The notes under the pieces: model-generated | Told to the model about the DNA's origin: nothing | Seen by the model: the letters and a program-made list of their open reading frames with translations, nothing else | Databases searched by the model: none | Source of the DNA: Phycisphaera sp. | GTDB taxonomy: Bacteria; Planctomycetota; Phycisphaerae; Phycisphaerales; UBA1924 | Length of the DNA stretch: 64,000 bases | Assembly: GCA_020639255.1 (NCBI GenBank) | Contig: JACKGZ010000005.1 | Coordinates: forward strand, 62,001-126,000 | Reading direction: 5' to 3' | Shown: positions 7,961-18,000 of the stretch, piece by piece | How the letters are laid out: every line of letters begins with the position of its first letter | Numbering within the stretch: position 1 is the first letter of the stretch | Position numbers and translations under genes: made by a program

Positions 7961-9643
7961 CTACTTCCCCTGCCCCGGCTCGCAGTAGCACGACGACGTG
8001 GGCCTCACATCCGCGCCCGCGAACGCCTGGTTGATCGCGCCGTTGAGCGCCATCGCATCGCTCGCGTCGCCCTGACCGAACAGAGCCTGCTGCAACCCGA
8101 CAAGCGCCCACCCGTTGTTCGGGTTCTTCGTCAGGTCCGTCCGGTACACCTGTTCGGCCTCGTCGAACTCGCCGCCCGCGATGAGCAGCGCGCCCAGCGC
8201 GTGACGCACCGGCAGCATCCACGCCGGCGGCTCGTCGTACACCAGATCGTCCTCGAGCGCCACAGCCTCGCGCAGCTTCGCGTACGCCTCGCTCTGCCGG
8301 CTCTCGCGCCAGAGCGTCTCGCCCTCGACCATGAGCCTGGCGATCGGGAGCACCGAGTCCACGCTGTTGTTCAGGATGTACCAGTCCTCCGGTATCGCGT
8401 CTGCCGCCTCGTTGAAGAGCGCGATCTCGCTCCGCGCCTCGTCGGGCATGCCCTTGGCCGAGTACGCGATCGCCCGCGCGTAGTGACGCACCGCGTTCGA
8501 CACCAGGCGCCAGTCCTCGTACTCCGGCTCGCGCAAAATCTCATCCCACTTGCCGAAGCGGATCATCACGTGGAAGTTCGTCGGCATGATGCCCTCGATG
8601 AAGCCCGCAAACTCACGCAGAGGCTCCTTGGGCATCTCCGCCTCGAGCGACCGCGCCGCGCCGATGGCGGTCTCGTAGTTCCCGCTCATCATCGACGCGA
8701 ACGCGAGGAAGTGCAGGTTGTGCCCGTAGTACATCGAATAGAACCCGGGCGGCGGCGCGACCGCGAAGTACGCCCGGTCTGCCGCGATCGCAGCCTCGTT
8801 CGACTTTGCCGCATCCGCATACCGCCCGACGCGCACATAGATGTGCGAGGGCATGTGCACGAGGTGACCCGAGCCCGGAACGAGCGATGTCAGACGATCG
8901 GCCGCCGCGACGGCTCTTCCCGCGTCGTTCGACGCCTCGACCGTGTGGATGTAGAAGTGATTCGCACCTGGGTGCTGCGGGTAGCTCTCAAGCACCCACT
9001 CGAGCACTTCGACGATCTCGTTCGTTCGCCCCTTGGGTTCGCCGTCCTTCGTCCACAGATCCCACGGCTGAAGATTCATCAGACTCTCGGCGTACAGCGC
9101 GCCCACGTCCGCATCGCCCGGGAACTGCCGGTACACCTTCTGCATCTCGTCGGCGTACGCCTGGTCGAGGTGCGAACGGTCTTCCGGCGCGGGCCACTCG
9201 TATCGTGCGCTCACCGCGCGGATCAGCGCCTGCTCGACCGGGCTGGCACTGCCCATGCGCGCCAGAGCCTTGTCCGCCGCCTCGCGCGCCGCGGACGATC
9301 GAATGTCGGTCATCTGCGGATCGTTGATATTGATCCCGTTGGCGTACGCCACGCCCCACCACGGCATCGCGGCGCTCGGGTCCTCGGCGGCCGCCGCCTT
9401 GAACGATCGGATCGCCTCATCGTGGTTGAACCCGTACAGCAGCTGCATGCCTTGGTTGAATAGGGCCTGAGCCTCGGCCGACTCAGTCGTGATCGGGCGC
9501 TCATAGCTGCCGAAACCCTCGTAGAGCGTGACACCAAAGGATCTGTCCGGTCCCGTCGAACAGCCAGAGAGGTAGATCAGCGAAGCCGCGGAGAGTGCCG
9601 CCAGCGTGCCGCCGGCGCGGCGAAGACCATTGTGACGTTTCAT
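7961..9643 (-). CDS. TPR-repeat lipoprotein
   Basis: A 560-residue predicted lipoprotein. The N-terminus MKRHNGLRRAG is followed by a hydrophobic stretch and the lipobox LSGC, so the mature protein would be anchored by a lipidated cysteine. The rest is helical with TPR-like pairs such as ALFNQGMQLLYGFNHDEAI and RHALGALLIAGGEFDEAEQV. The start is ATG 9643 because GAGG lies eight bases upstream; earlier in-frame ATGs at 9670 and 9718 would place a non-signal stretch ahead of the lipobox. It probably mediates protein contacts at the periplasmic face; no enzymatic motif is visible. Large TPR proteins of this type occur widely in environmental bacteria with no assigned role. Confidence 0.8.
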   Translation of the reverse strand: MKRHNGLRRAGGTLAALSAASLIYLSGCSTGPDRSFGVTLYEGFGSYERPITTESAEAQALFNQGMQLLYGFNHDEAIRSFKAAAAEDPSAAMPWWGVAYANGININDPQMTDIRSSAAREAADKALARMGSASPVEQALIRAVSARYEWPAPEDRSHLDQAYADEMQKVYRQFPGDADVGALYAESLMNLQPWDLWTKDGEPKGRTNEIVEVLEWVLESYPQHPGANHFYIHTVEASNDAGRAVAAADRLTSLVPGSGHLVHMPSHIYVRVGRYADAAKSNEAAIAADRAYFAVAPPPGFYSMYYGHNLHFLAFASMMSGNYETAIGAARSLEAEMPKEPLREFAGFIEGIMPTNFHVMIRFGKWDEILREPEYEDWRLVSNAVRHYARAIAYSAKGMPDEARSEIALFNEAADAIPEDWYILNNSVDSVLPIARLMVEGETLWRESRQSEAYAKLREAVALEDDLVYDEPPAWMLPVRHALGALLIAGGEFDEAEQVYRTDLTKNPNNGWALVGLQQALFGQGDASDAMALNGAINQAFAGADVRPTSSCYCEPGQGK

Positions 9644-9810
9644 CTGTATTGCCTCATGAATGTCGTTCATTGGGGGCCAAGACCCACCGCCCCCGTCCTG
9701 CGTGATGCAGCGCTGCATCTTACAAACCCGTGCGGAATCGCCCGGCGACGCATACCACCAGTAGACCGGAATCTGGAAGAAAGTGTAAAAACCGACCCAA
9801 AGCCTGTCGG

Positions 9811-10992
9811 TTAGAGCCCGAACCTCACCAGCGGCACCGTTGAATTCACATGCATCCGGTCCACCTCGCCCGCCTCGCGCAGGTGCGAAATCAGCCCCAG
9901 CATGTCATCTCTCGGCGGCGCGACGAACACCAACGCCTCGCCCGTCTTGGGGTGCTCGATCGCCAGCAATGCCGCGTGCAGGCACTGACGATCGATGATC
10001 GTCTCATCACCGTTCAGGAACGCACGCCCGCCGTACATGTCGTCGCCCACGATGGGCCAGCCCGCGTCGGACAGATGCACGCGGATCTGGTGCGTCCGAC
10101 CAGTTTTCAGTTCCAGCTCGATCAATGAGAACTGCTGATCCCCCACCGCCCGGTCGTGCAGGCGGTACCGCTCGCGCACCCGGCAGATCGTCACGCTCGG
10201 CTTGCCCAGGTCGTCGTGCCGCACCACCATCTTCTCGCGGTACCCCTTCACACGCGACGGGTGCGGCCCGATCGGGCGGTCGATCACCATCGCCTCGGGC
10301 TCCACCCACCCGTGCACGACCGCGAGGTACCGCTTGTCGACCGTCCGCTTCTCGAACTGCGAGCCCAGCTTCCAGTGCGTCTCTTCGTCCTTGGCAAAGA
10401 CGATGCACCCGCTCGTGTCACGGTCGAGGCGGTGCACTACGCCCGGACGCGCCAGATCCTTGCCGACCTCGGACAGACTCCCGCTTGAGTTGTGCGCAAA
10501 GTGCCACGCCAGCGCATTGATCAGCGTGCCGTCGAGCTCAGCACGCGCCGGGTGCACAATGATGCCCGGCGCCTTGTTGAGCACGATCAGGTGATCGTCC
10601 TCGTAGAGCACCTCGATCACGATCTCCTCCGGCACGACCTCGCTGGAAGGCGGCGCGGGGATCGCCAATCGCAGCGTGTCGCCCTTCTTGAGCTTGGTCG
10701 AGCTCTTGGCGAGCTTGCCGTTCACAGTCGCGCCGCCCGAATCGATGATCTGCTGGAGCTGGTTCCGGCTCAGAAACCGCACGCGGGTCGTCAGGTACTT
10801 GTCCAGCCGCGCTTCCTTGAGATCACCCTGCAACCGGAACTCAACCCGGGGCATCGGGCTCTCGTCCTCGCGGGCTTCCTCGACGCGCGCGCGAAGCTCG
10901 TCCGGGTCGATCTTCCCGCCCGGCTGAATCAGCTCGTGTGCATCAATGATCGGAGCCTCGGCCTCGTCGCCGAAGTCGAGATCGCGCCGCAT
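9811..10992 (-). CDS. rluD: RluD-family 23S rRNA pseudouridine synthase
   Basis: This 393-residue enzyme converts specific uridines of 23S rRNA to pseudouridine. An S4 RNA-binding domain covers about residues 61-110 (ARLDKYLTTR, GGATVNGK), and the RluA-type catalytic domain follows with VVHRLDRDTSG, whose Asp190 is the expected nucleophile. GRTHQIRVHL is the second family signature. The first 50 residues are an acidic extension that is not part of the conserved core. The gene starts 6 bp after the stop of the upstream TPR membrane protein, so the two are probably one operon. RluC or other RluA-type site specificity is possible. Confidence 0.92.
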   Translation of the reverse strand: MRRDLDFGDEAEAPIIDAHELIQPGGKIDPDELRARVEEAREDESPMPRVEFRLQGDLKEARLDKYLTTRVRFLSRNQLQQIIDSGGATVNGKLAKSSTKLKKGDTLRLAIPAPPSSEVVPEEIVIEVLYEDDHLIVLNKAPGIIVHPARAELDGTLINALAWHFAHNSSGSLSEVGKDLARPGVVHRLDRDTSGCIVFAKDEETHWKLGSQFEKRTVDKRYLAVVHGWVEPEAMVIDRPIGPHPSRVKGYREKMVVRHDDLGKPSVTICRVRERYRLHDRAVGDQQFSLIELELKTGRTHQIRVHLSDAGWPIVGDDMYGGRAFLNGDETIIDRQCLHAALLAIEHPKTGEALVFVAPPRDDMLGLISHLREAGEVDRMHVNSTVPLVRFGL

Positions 10993-10998
10993 CTCACC

Positions 10999-11868
10999 TC
11001 ACCCGCCGCTGCCGTCGTCGGCACCCGGATCCTCGGCAGGCTGATCGTCAGCTGACGGCTCATCAGCGTTCGCATCCGGCGTTTCGCCCTCAGTGGAAGG
11101 CGTATCAATTGCTGGCGTTTCCGCGGGCAACTCGGCTTCGGGCTCGGGCTCCTTCGGGAGCGATGCCTTTGAGATCAACTCCAGTGGCACGATCATCTGA
11201 TCGACCGTCGCAAGACGCTCGTCGGCGATCTCAACCCAGAGCTGGAAGCCCTTGCTCTCGGCGATCTCCTTCGCCTTTGTGTACGCGGCCTTGGCCCCCT
11301 CGGCGTCGCCCTTGCTCTCGGCGACCGCGGCCAGACCGAACTGCGCACCCAGATGATGGATCGCCCAATCCTCGCCTTCCTTGGTCATCCCGGCGACCTC
11401 GCGGTACAGGCGCTCCGCGTCGTCGAGCATCTTCGCGCGATCCTCATCGCTCAGCAGATCCTCTTCCGCGTAGACACCCGTCGAGACGTTGTTCTCGTCC
11501 ATCTCGGGCTCGGCGCCGGGCGCGACGCCCCGCACCGCAGCGTTCAGATAGACATCGGCCTCACGCAACGCCGACATCGGCGCGATGCCGCGGATACTGC
11601 CGTACTGGTCGCGGATCGCGCGGAGCGTGACCGGCGAGGGACTCGCGACAGTGTAGTCCACCGCGTTGGCGACCTCCTCGAACGCGCGGTTCACCTTCGC
11701 GTTGGCCCGCTTCTGCAGCTGCCCGTAGCCCCAATACGCCAGCACGATGCCCGCGATCACGAACAACGCGGGCGAGCTCCACTTCCGCATCAGGTCGATG
11801 AAGTCCTGATTGATCCGGCTCTCGTCGAGACCGGCTCCCTCGCGGATCTGGCTGGTGCGATCGTCCAT
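10999..11868 (-). CDS. single-pass membrane protein with TPR-like periplasmic domain
   Basis: A 289-residue protein with a short cytoplasmic head, one transmembrane helix (PALFVIAGIVLAYWGYG) and an exported helical domain. The layout resembles YfgM, the periplasmic TPR chaperone partner of the SecYEG translocon: helix, charged linker, then TPR-like pairs (HHLGAQFGLAAVAESKGDAEGAKAAY). The C-terminus is a long Pro/Glu/Asp-rich tail of about 55 residues that is probably disordered. ATG 11868 is chosen for the GGAG seven bases upstream; a TTG six bases earlier is in frame. It precedes the pseudouridine synthase by 6 bp. The YfgM comparison is by architecture only. Confidence 0.75.
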   Translation of the reverse strand: MDDRTSQIREGAGLDESRINQDFIDLMRKWSSPALFVIAGIVLAYWGYGQLQKRANAKVNRAFEEVANAVDYTVASPSPVTLRAIRDQYGSIRGIAPMSALREADVYLNAAVRGVAPGAEPEMDENNVSTGVYAEEDLLSDEDRAKMLDDAERLYREVAGMTKEGEDWAIHHLGAQFGLAAVAESKGDAEGAKAAYTKAKEIAESKGFQLWVEIADERLATVDQMIVPLELISKASLPKEPEPEAELPAETPAIDTPSTEGETPDANADEPSADDQPAEDPGADDGSGG

Positions 11869-11940
11869 CTTCAAGCTCCAAGACCGCGACCCAAGACGCG
11901 GGAGGGGATCGTAGAACCCCGGCTCGCCCGTTTATTTGAG

Positions 11941-12897
11941 CTACTCCCAGAACTTCCAGGGCCCCGGATCCTCAAGATCCGCCATCGGCACGAGCCGATC
12001 CCGAACCAACGAAACCAACTCCGGCATCCCATCTCCGGTGGCCGCAGAGACTGCGAGATCGTGCTGCCAATCCGGCTTCCCCAGATCCGCGCGCAGGGCG
12101 ACGACCATGCCCGGCTCAACCCCAGCAACTTCGCGCGGATCTCCGGTCGTCATGTCCCCCACCGCGATCACCAAATCCGCATCTGCGATAAGCCGCTGCG
12201 CGAGCCCGATCGCCTGCGCCTCGGGGCCGGTCGCATCTCGCACGCCCGGCGTGTCGACCCATCGCACCACCAGGCCGCCCAGGTTGATCAGCGCCCCCAC
12301 ATGATCGCGCGTCGTGCCGGCCTCGTCCGACACGATCGCCAGCTCGCGACCGGCGAGCGTGTTGAGCAATGTGCTTTTACCGACGTTGGGCTCGCCCACC
12401 ACCGCCACCAGCGCGGGCCCGATCAGCCGCATCAGGCGCACATCTCGATCCGTGCGCACATCGGTGGGCTTGCGATCGCCCTTCTCCCATCGCTCGTGTT
12501 GGGCCAGCAGCAGATCCACCGCCATCGGGCTGACCGCGTGCGACAACGCCGCGAGCGAGCGCGCATCGACGTCGCTCCGCGCCTCGGGGTACGCCTCGAT
12601 CGGATCGACATCCGCCACAATCTCGGCGCCAGCGGATCCGAGAACCTTGATGAGTTCATCCACGACCGCGACGCCGCCGTGGGGTGTGAGCTGCGCGAAG
12701 GTGTCGGTCCAATGGATGACAAGTCCGTGATCGACGCCGGCGAGATGGGCGAGCTTCATGTCGCCCGGTTTCGTGCGCACGCCGGCGTGTTTGCGGATGA
12801 ACGGCTCAAGCTCGCCGGCCGAGTGAGCGAAGATATCGATCGCCGCCAGAGCCGATGCTCGCCCCGCGGGTGTCGACAGGCGGACGCGCACACTCAT
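11941..12897 (-). CDS. MnmE-like GTPase, shortened and lacking the C-terminal cysteine motif
   Basis: MnmE with MnmG modifies the wobble uridine of tRNAs. This 318-residue protein keeps an MnmE-like N-terminal domain (TPAGRASALAAIDI, LTPHGGVAVVDEL) and a G domain with G1 GEPNVGKST, G2 AGTTRDH, G3 DTPGVRD and G5 VSAATGDG. Three things are missing: most of the helical domain (true MnmE is about 450 aa), the C-terminal CxGK motif (it ends KFWE), and a standard G4, since NKxD is replaced by LRAD. It overlaps coaX by 4 bp (ATGA) and is translationally coupled to it. It may be a lineage form of MnmE or a paralogue with a different job; mnmG sits 19 kb away. Confidence 0.8.
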   Translation of the reverse strand: MSVRVRLSTPAGRASALAAIDIFAHSAGELEPFIRKHAGVRTKPGDMKLAHLAGVDHGLVIHWTDTFAQLTPHGGVAVVDELIKVLGSAGAEIVADVDPIEAYPEARSDVDARSLAALSHAVSPMAVDLLLAQHERWEKGDRKPTDVRTDRDVRLMRLIGPALVAVVGEPNVGKSTLLNTLAGRELAIVSDEAGTTRDHVGALINLGGLVVRWVDTPGVRDATGPEAQAIGLAQRLIADADLVIAVGDMTTGDPREVAGVEPGMVVALRADLGKPDWQHDLAVSAATGDGMPELVSLVRDRLVPMADLEDPGPWKFWE

Positions 12898-13697
12898 GAT
12901 TGCCCGTCGTCGGCCTCGATGAGCCTCTTGCGGGCCGCGGCGATGCCCACGAGCTGGAGGTGCGGGACGACGTTCTCGATGAGTTCGTCGCCCTCGAAGA
13001 GCAGCTCGGCACTACCGCCGGTGGCGATGATCTGCGGATAGGCCTCGTAGAACTCGGCGTATCGCTCGGCGAGGTATCGCACGGCTCCGCGCGCGGCCGC
13101 CTGCACACCCAGCAGCATGGCGTGCTCGGTCGACTTGCCGAAGGGCTCAAGCGGGCTGGGCATATCAGCGAGATTCAACCTGGGCAGGGCCGGCGCCTTG
13201 GCGGGGAGCGCGTCGAGCATCATCTGTCCGCCCGGGATGATCGCGCCGCCGTGGAAGACGCCCTGGCCGTCGACGAAGTCGCAGGTGAGCGCGGTGCCGG
13301 CGTCAACGACAATGCAGGCCTGATGGATCGTCTCGAACGCGCCGAGCGCGACGAGGAAGCGGTCGAGGCCCGTGGTGACGGGTTCAGGGATCGTGTGGGC
13401 GATCGGGACGGGCATGTCCGGGCCGAACCGGCGGACATCGAGGCCCGTGGCGGCCCGGATCGATCGGACCGCGGGCTCGGTGGCGGCGGCATTCACCGAT
13501 GCGAGGAGCACGATCGCGGGGTCCGTGTCGAGCATCGAGGCGGCGACGTTCCCGATCGACTCAGGCTCGGAACTCGGGACGGTCGTGACGCGCGTCACAG
13601 AAAGACCGTCGGCCAGCCCGATAGAGGTGTTGGTGTTGTTGATGGCGACCACGATGAACGGGCCTGCGGATTGGAGATCGGCGTCGTGATCGGGCAC
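12894..13697 (-). CDS. coaX: type III pantothenate kinase
   Basis: CoaX carries out the first committed step of coenzyme A synthesis in many bacteria that lack CoaA. This 267-residue protein has the ASKHA-fold phosphate motif as AINNTNTSIG, the pantothenate-site segment TTGLDRFLVALGA and VVDAGTALTCDFVD, then GGAIIPGGQMMLDAL. The GTG start at 13697 has GGAG nine bases upstream and adds a short non-conserved N-terminus of about 13 residues. The 3' end overlaps the MnmE-like GTPase by 4 bp. Divergent promoter space of 92 bp separates it from the next plus-strand gene. Confidence 0.9.
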   Translation of the reverse strand: MPDHDADLQSAGPFIVVAINNTNTSIGLADGLSVTRVTTVPSSEPESIGNVAASMLDTDPAIVLLASVNAAATEPAVRSIRAATGLDVRRFGPDMPVPIAHTIPEPVTTGLDRFLVALGAFETIHQACIVVDAGTALTCDFVDGQGVFHGGAIIPGGQMMLDALPAKAPALPRLNLADMPSPLEPFGKSTEHAMLLGVQAAARGAVRYLAERYAEFYEAYPQIIATGGSAELLFEGDELIENVVPHLQLVGIAAARKRLIEADDGQS

Positions 13698-13789
13698 GGG
13701 GATGGGCTCCGGCGGGGCTTGGATGCGATAAGACGGATTCGGAGCGATACGCTACGCGCGATGACGAAGCAGTTCACAGAAAGGGCGCG

Positions 13790-14806
13790 ATGATCCCCGA
13801 GCGGTGCGAAGCGGATCCGACGATCGAGCGGGTGGCTGTCGATGAGATGGTCTTCCCGCTTGGTGTCTATCCGATCGAGCCGATGGAGCCCAAACAGGGG
13901 TACACGCTGGAGTTCGAGTCCGCCGACGGCGACGACGACTCGGGCGACTGGGAAGAGTGGCCCGATCGGTACGTCTACGACATCGTGATCTCGGCCGAGC
14001 GGCTGCCGAGCCTCGTTCAGAGCCTGCTCTCGATCATGTCTCAGCGGCTCTACCCGATTCTGGATGTCCTCGGGAGGGACGCTTTCCGGGAGATCGACCC
14101 CTACATCAGCTACGAGCACCTGGCCCTGGATCAGTTTCTTGACGGGCTGATCCGGTTCAAGGACTTCTTCTTCGAGGACGGGCTGATCGGGTTCGGGGCG
14201 ATGAGCGACCATCCGTTCCTCTACATTTTTGTGGATGAGCATAAAATTGTGACGGTCCGCGCCGAGCCCACGATCAAGCAGCGCGTCGAGAGCGTGCTCC
14301 GGGCTTTCGAGCTCAAGGAACGCGAAGATCCGGCGGGCGCCGACTCGGTCGGGCACGAGCACCGGACGGTGCTCCGTACGGCTGATGATCGGCCCGACCT
14401 GCTGAATGTGGATGAAATCGTCGAGCGATTGCGTGACGATTGGCGGCTGCTGCTCAACGTGGATCCCGAACAAAATATGGACGATCGGGGTCGCTCGCTG
14501 GGCATCACTGGCTGGCGCTGCGTGGTTCGGACACCCGGAAACTCTGGCATGAACAGGTATTCCGAGGTTCTGGTGACGGCCGGCTCGCTCCGAGAGGCGG
14601 AGGATCTGGCGGCCGACGCGGTGCTGCCGGAGATGGACATCGAGCAATTCGAGGAGCCGGTAGTGGTTTCGGCGGATCGGATCGGGCCCAAGGAGTTCGC
14701 CAAGGAGGTTGGTCGGGTTCTGGGTAAGACCCGTTCCGTGAACCAAACTGAGCTTGGTGTGTCCAAGATCTGGACCCGGCGGTGGCTCACAGGCGAATCT
14801 GATTGA
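13790..14806 (+). CDS. hypothetical protein, probably lineage-specific
   Basis: I do not recognise this 338-residue protein. It has no signal peptide or membrane segment. The first half is acidic (FESADGDDDSGDWEEWPDR) and is followed by a conserved-looking stretch rich in aromatic residues (HLALDQFLDGLIRFKDFFFE). The second half is mixed alpha/beta with VLVTAGSLREAEDLAADAVL. The start ATG 13790 has AAAGGG close upstream. It points away from coaX and precedes the secretin gene by 253 bp. Coding-like third-position bias and the absence of any better frame support it as real. Confidence 0.7.
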   Translation: MIPERCEADPTIERVAVDEMVFPLGVYPIEPMEPKQGYTLEFESADGDDDSGDWEEWPDRYVYDIVISAERLPSLVQSLLSIMSQRLYPILDVLGRDAFREIDPYISYEHLALDQFLDGLIRFKDFFFEDGLIGFGAMSDHPFLYIFVDEHKIVTVRAEPTIKQRVESVLRAFELKEREDPAGADSVGHEHRTVLRTADDRPDLLNVDEIVERLRDDWRLLLNVDPEQNMDDRGRSLGITGWRCVVRTPGNSGMNRYSEVLVTAGSLREAEDLAADAVLPEMDIEQFEEPVVVSADRIGPKEFAKEVGRVLGKTRSVNQTELGVSKIWTRRWLTGESD

Positions 14807-14850
14807 GCCCCCGGTTTGCGTCGGCGCGTTTGGGTGTGTATCTTCCGGTC

Positions 14851-14978
14851 CGGCCGGGCACGCACTGAGGCAAGCCTGGCCGGGGCGACGGGTCGAAGAC
14901 GACCCAGGGCAGCCACGACGACGCGTAGGACCGCTCGGCGCAAGGGAGTAGCCTGAGCAGGATCCCGGCAAGCGCGTC
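14851..14978 (+). ncRNA. Candidate structured leader RNA upstream of the secretin gene
   Basis: The 253-bp gap holds several pairable segments in order: a perfect hairpin GGGTCG-AAGA-CGACCC (14890-14905); an outer stem GACGCG (14920-14925) with CGCGTC (14973-14978); and inside it GCTCGGC (14933-14939) with GCC-T-GAGC (14951-14958). CACGCAC at 14859 followed by GAGGCAAGCC vaguely resembles the start of the GEMM-I cyclic-di-GMP class, but the rest of that consensus is not there. No family is assigned. Confidence 0.3.
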
Positions 14979-15059
14979 CCCCCCGGGGCTCCAAGAGCGT
15001 GAATGTTGTGCGTGTAGTCGATTCTGCGCGGAATCGGCGGGTGCGATCTGGAGATCACG

Positions 15060-18000
15060 ATGACCATCAGGCAGTTTGGTTCGTCTCGTCGGTGTGTTCG
15101 TTCGGCAGCGGCGCTTGTGATGGCGGCGGGTCTGGGTGTGGGCGCGAGTGTCGCGGAATTCCCCGGCTGGCTTGCGACAGAGCCCGAGGTTTCGTCCGAG
15201 GCCGCCGGGTTCGTGCAGGCCAAGACGCTCATGGACAAGGGACGCCTGATCGAGGCCCAGCGTGTGCTGAGTTCGCTGGTTCGTTCGCAGGCGCTGAGCG
15301 ACGCCGAGCGTGAGAAGCTCGACGACATGCTGGGCGCACTCGATCGCCGGCTTCGTAGCGCCGACCCGATGGAGCTGTCGCTGCAGAAGGCCGAGGCGGC
15401 GCTCACCGAGGGCGACATCGGTCTGATGAACCGCCAGCTCCAGCCGGTGCTGCGTCGCGGTGAGTCGACGCAGGCCCAGCGTGAGCTGGCGCAGCAGCTG
15501 ACGGCTCAGGGCGAGCAGATCACCTCCGAGATCGCGGTGCTCGCCGAGGACTTCATCGCTCAGGCGAAGCAGGACTACATCGACGGCCGGTTCGGTCGCG
15601 CCAAGAGCACGCTGGCGGTGCTAACCCGCGCCGGTGTCGAGCTGACGCCCGAGGCGGACCGGATCCGCACGCAGCTGTTCAACATCGAGCTCGAGCGGGG
15701 CCAGCCGTTCCCGATCGTCGAGGCCGCGGGCCTGTTCCAGCCGGGCGTCCTGACCCGGATCAGCGACGAGAAGCAGCAACTCGCTGACGCGGGCACGCGT
15801 GACACGCTGCTGGATCTGTTCGGCGACGCGAAGTTCGACGACCAGCCGGGCGTGATCCGCCGCGAGGACGACAAGGACAGCGAAGTGCCGCCGCTCGACG
15901 CGCCGATCGATCTGACGGACGGCCAGCCCGAGGGCGATCAGCCGCTGCCTGACGACATCATCGACCGCACGATGCGCGCCGATGCGGGCGCGAAGCTCGC
16001 ACAGGCAAACCAGGCCTTCGCCAACTCGGAGTACACGACGGCTCTGAATCTGTACAACGAGCTTCTGGCCTCGAGCCGGGCGTATCTGACGGCCGAGCAG
16101 ATCCGCCAGATCGAGCAGAACGCCACCGAGGCTCGCATCTCGCTGGGTTCGCAGCCCGGCGGCAACCTCGTCGATGACGAGATCAACCAGCGTCAGGCGG
16201 CGATCACCGAGCTCCGCCGCGAGTTCGACAACCTGATGAACCAGGCCGACCAGCGTCTTCGTTCGGCGGACATCTCGGGCGCACGCGAGCGTGTGTCGTC
16301 GGCTCGTCTTGTGCTCAACAGCGATCGGAATCTGCTCGCCGAGGCGGAATACGAGAACAAGCTGGCGCTCATCGATCAGAAGCGGACGGACATCGAGAAC
16401 CAGGCGATCGAGATCCAGCTGCGTGAGGCGCGTGAGCGTGAGGAGCAGCTTCAGAGGCAAGCCGAAGAGGGCCGCACCGCTGCCCAGCAGCAGCGTGACG
16501 CGAAGATCAACGAGCAGCTCGACCGTGTGCGGGCTTTGAATGCGGAATTGAAGTACGAGGAAGCGCTTCAGGTGCTCGACTCGACGCTCTTCCTCGACCC
16601 GACCAACCCGGCGGCGCTGTTCATGAAGGACATCGTCCGCGACACGATCATCGCCCGCGAGTACGCCGACATCCGCAAGGAGCGTGGCGTGCGGTTCGCT
16701 GAGTTGACGGTCGAGAACAACCGCGCCTCGATGCCGATCACGGACATTGTCACCTACCCGGACGACTGGCCCCGCATCAGCCTGGGTCGCGGCGAGCCGG
16801 TGGCGGCCTCGGAGACTCCTGAGAACCGCCGGGTGCTGGCGGCCCTGGAGAGCCAGCGGATCCCGGTGAACTTCGACAACCCGCTGGGCGACGTGATCAG
16901 CTTCCTCGAGACGGTGACGAGCCAGAACTTCGATGTGAACTGGGCGAGCCTTGAGCTGCTCTCGATCGACGAGCAGACGCCCGTTCAGCTGCGTCTGAAC
17001 AACGTGCCGATCAACACGGTGCTCGACCGCATCGTGGAGAAAGTCTCCGACCCGCTCTCACCGGCCGGCTGGGCGGTGCAGGACGGCATCGTGCAGATCG
17101 CCTCGGACGAGGCGCTGCGTCGCAACACGTCGCTGGTGATCTATGACATCCGCGACCTCTTGATCGAGATCCCGGACTACCAGGACGCACCCGATATCGA
17201 CCTGCAGAACGTGCTGCAGAGCACGGGCGGCGGCGGCGGCGGGCAGAGCCCCTTCAACGGCGATCAGAACGACGACGACGAGGAGCGTGACCGCCAGGAC
17301 CGCATCGACCAGATCATCGACATCATCCAGAGCAACGTCGACTTCGAGGGCTGGCAGGACAACGGCGGCGATACGGGCTTCATCCAGGAGTTGTCGGGTT
17401 CGCTGATTATCCGCAACACGCCAAAGAACCACCGCGAGATCAACGGGCTGCTCAGCCAGATCCGTGCGCAGCGTGCGATGCAGATCAACGTCGAGACCCG
17501 GTTCCTGCTTGTGAACCAGGACTTCTTCGAGGAGATCGGCTTCGACCTCGACGTGTACTTCGGCAACGACAACGACTCGGTGCAGTTTGCCCGTGCGACG
17601 GATCCGACCGTCACCGTCGGCGACTTCTTCGAGTTCAATCCGGGCAACACGGCTCCCGACTCGGGCGTGGGTCTGCAGAACTCGGTGACCGGTGCGGCCA
17701 ACACGCCCGGTGGTGCCAACACGCAGATCACGCAGGGTGTTGTGCCGACCAACGGCCTGAGCCCGATCGGTGTCGGTCAGAACTCGCTGGGCCTGACGGA
17801 ACAGCTGGGTGCCAACTCGGGCGCGTTCGCCAGCAGCATCCTGGGCTCGGCCCCGGCGCTGGGCATCGCGGGTCAGTTCCTCGATGACATCCAGGTCGAC
17901 TTCCTCGTGAAGGCGACCCAGGCCGACCGTCGCTCGGTGCAGCTCACCGCGCCGCGACTGACTTTCACGAACGGCCAGATCGCCAACATCGTTGTGGCGA

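Noticed and set aside
14851..14978. Naming the secretin leader a GEMM-I riboswitch
   Set aside because: Only the first part of the consensus is approximated; the second conserved block and tetraloop receptor are not found.
13595..15418. A 607-codon minus-strand frame covering the orphan gene and secretin start
   Set aside because: Low-complexity Ser/Arg composition, and it crosses the signal peptide region of the secretin in antisense.
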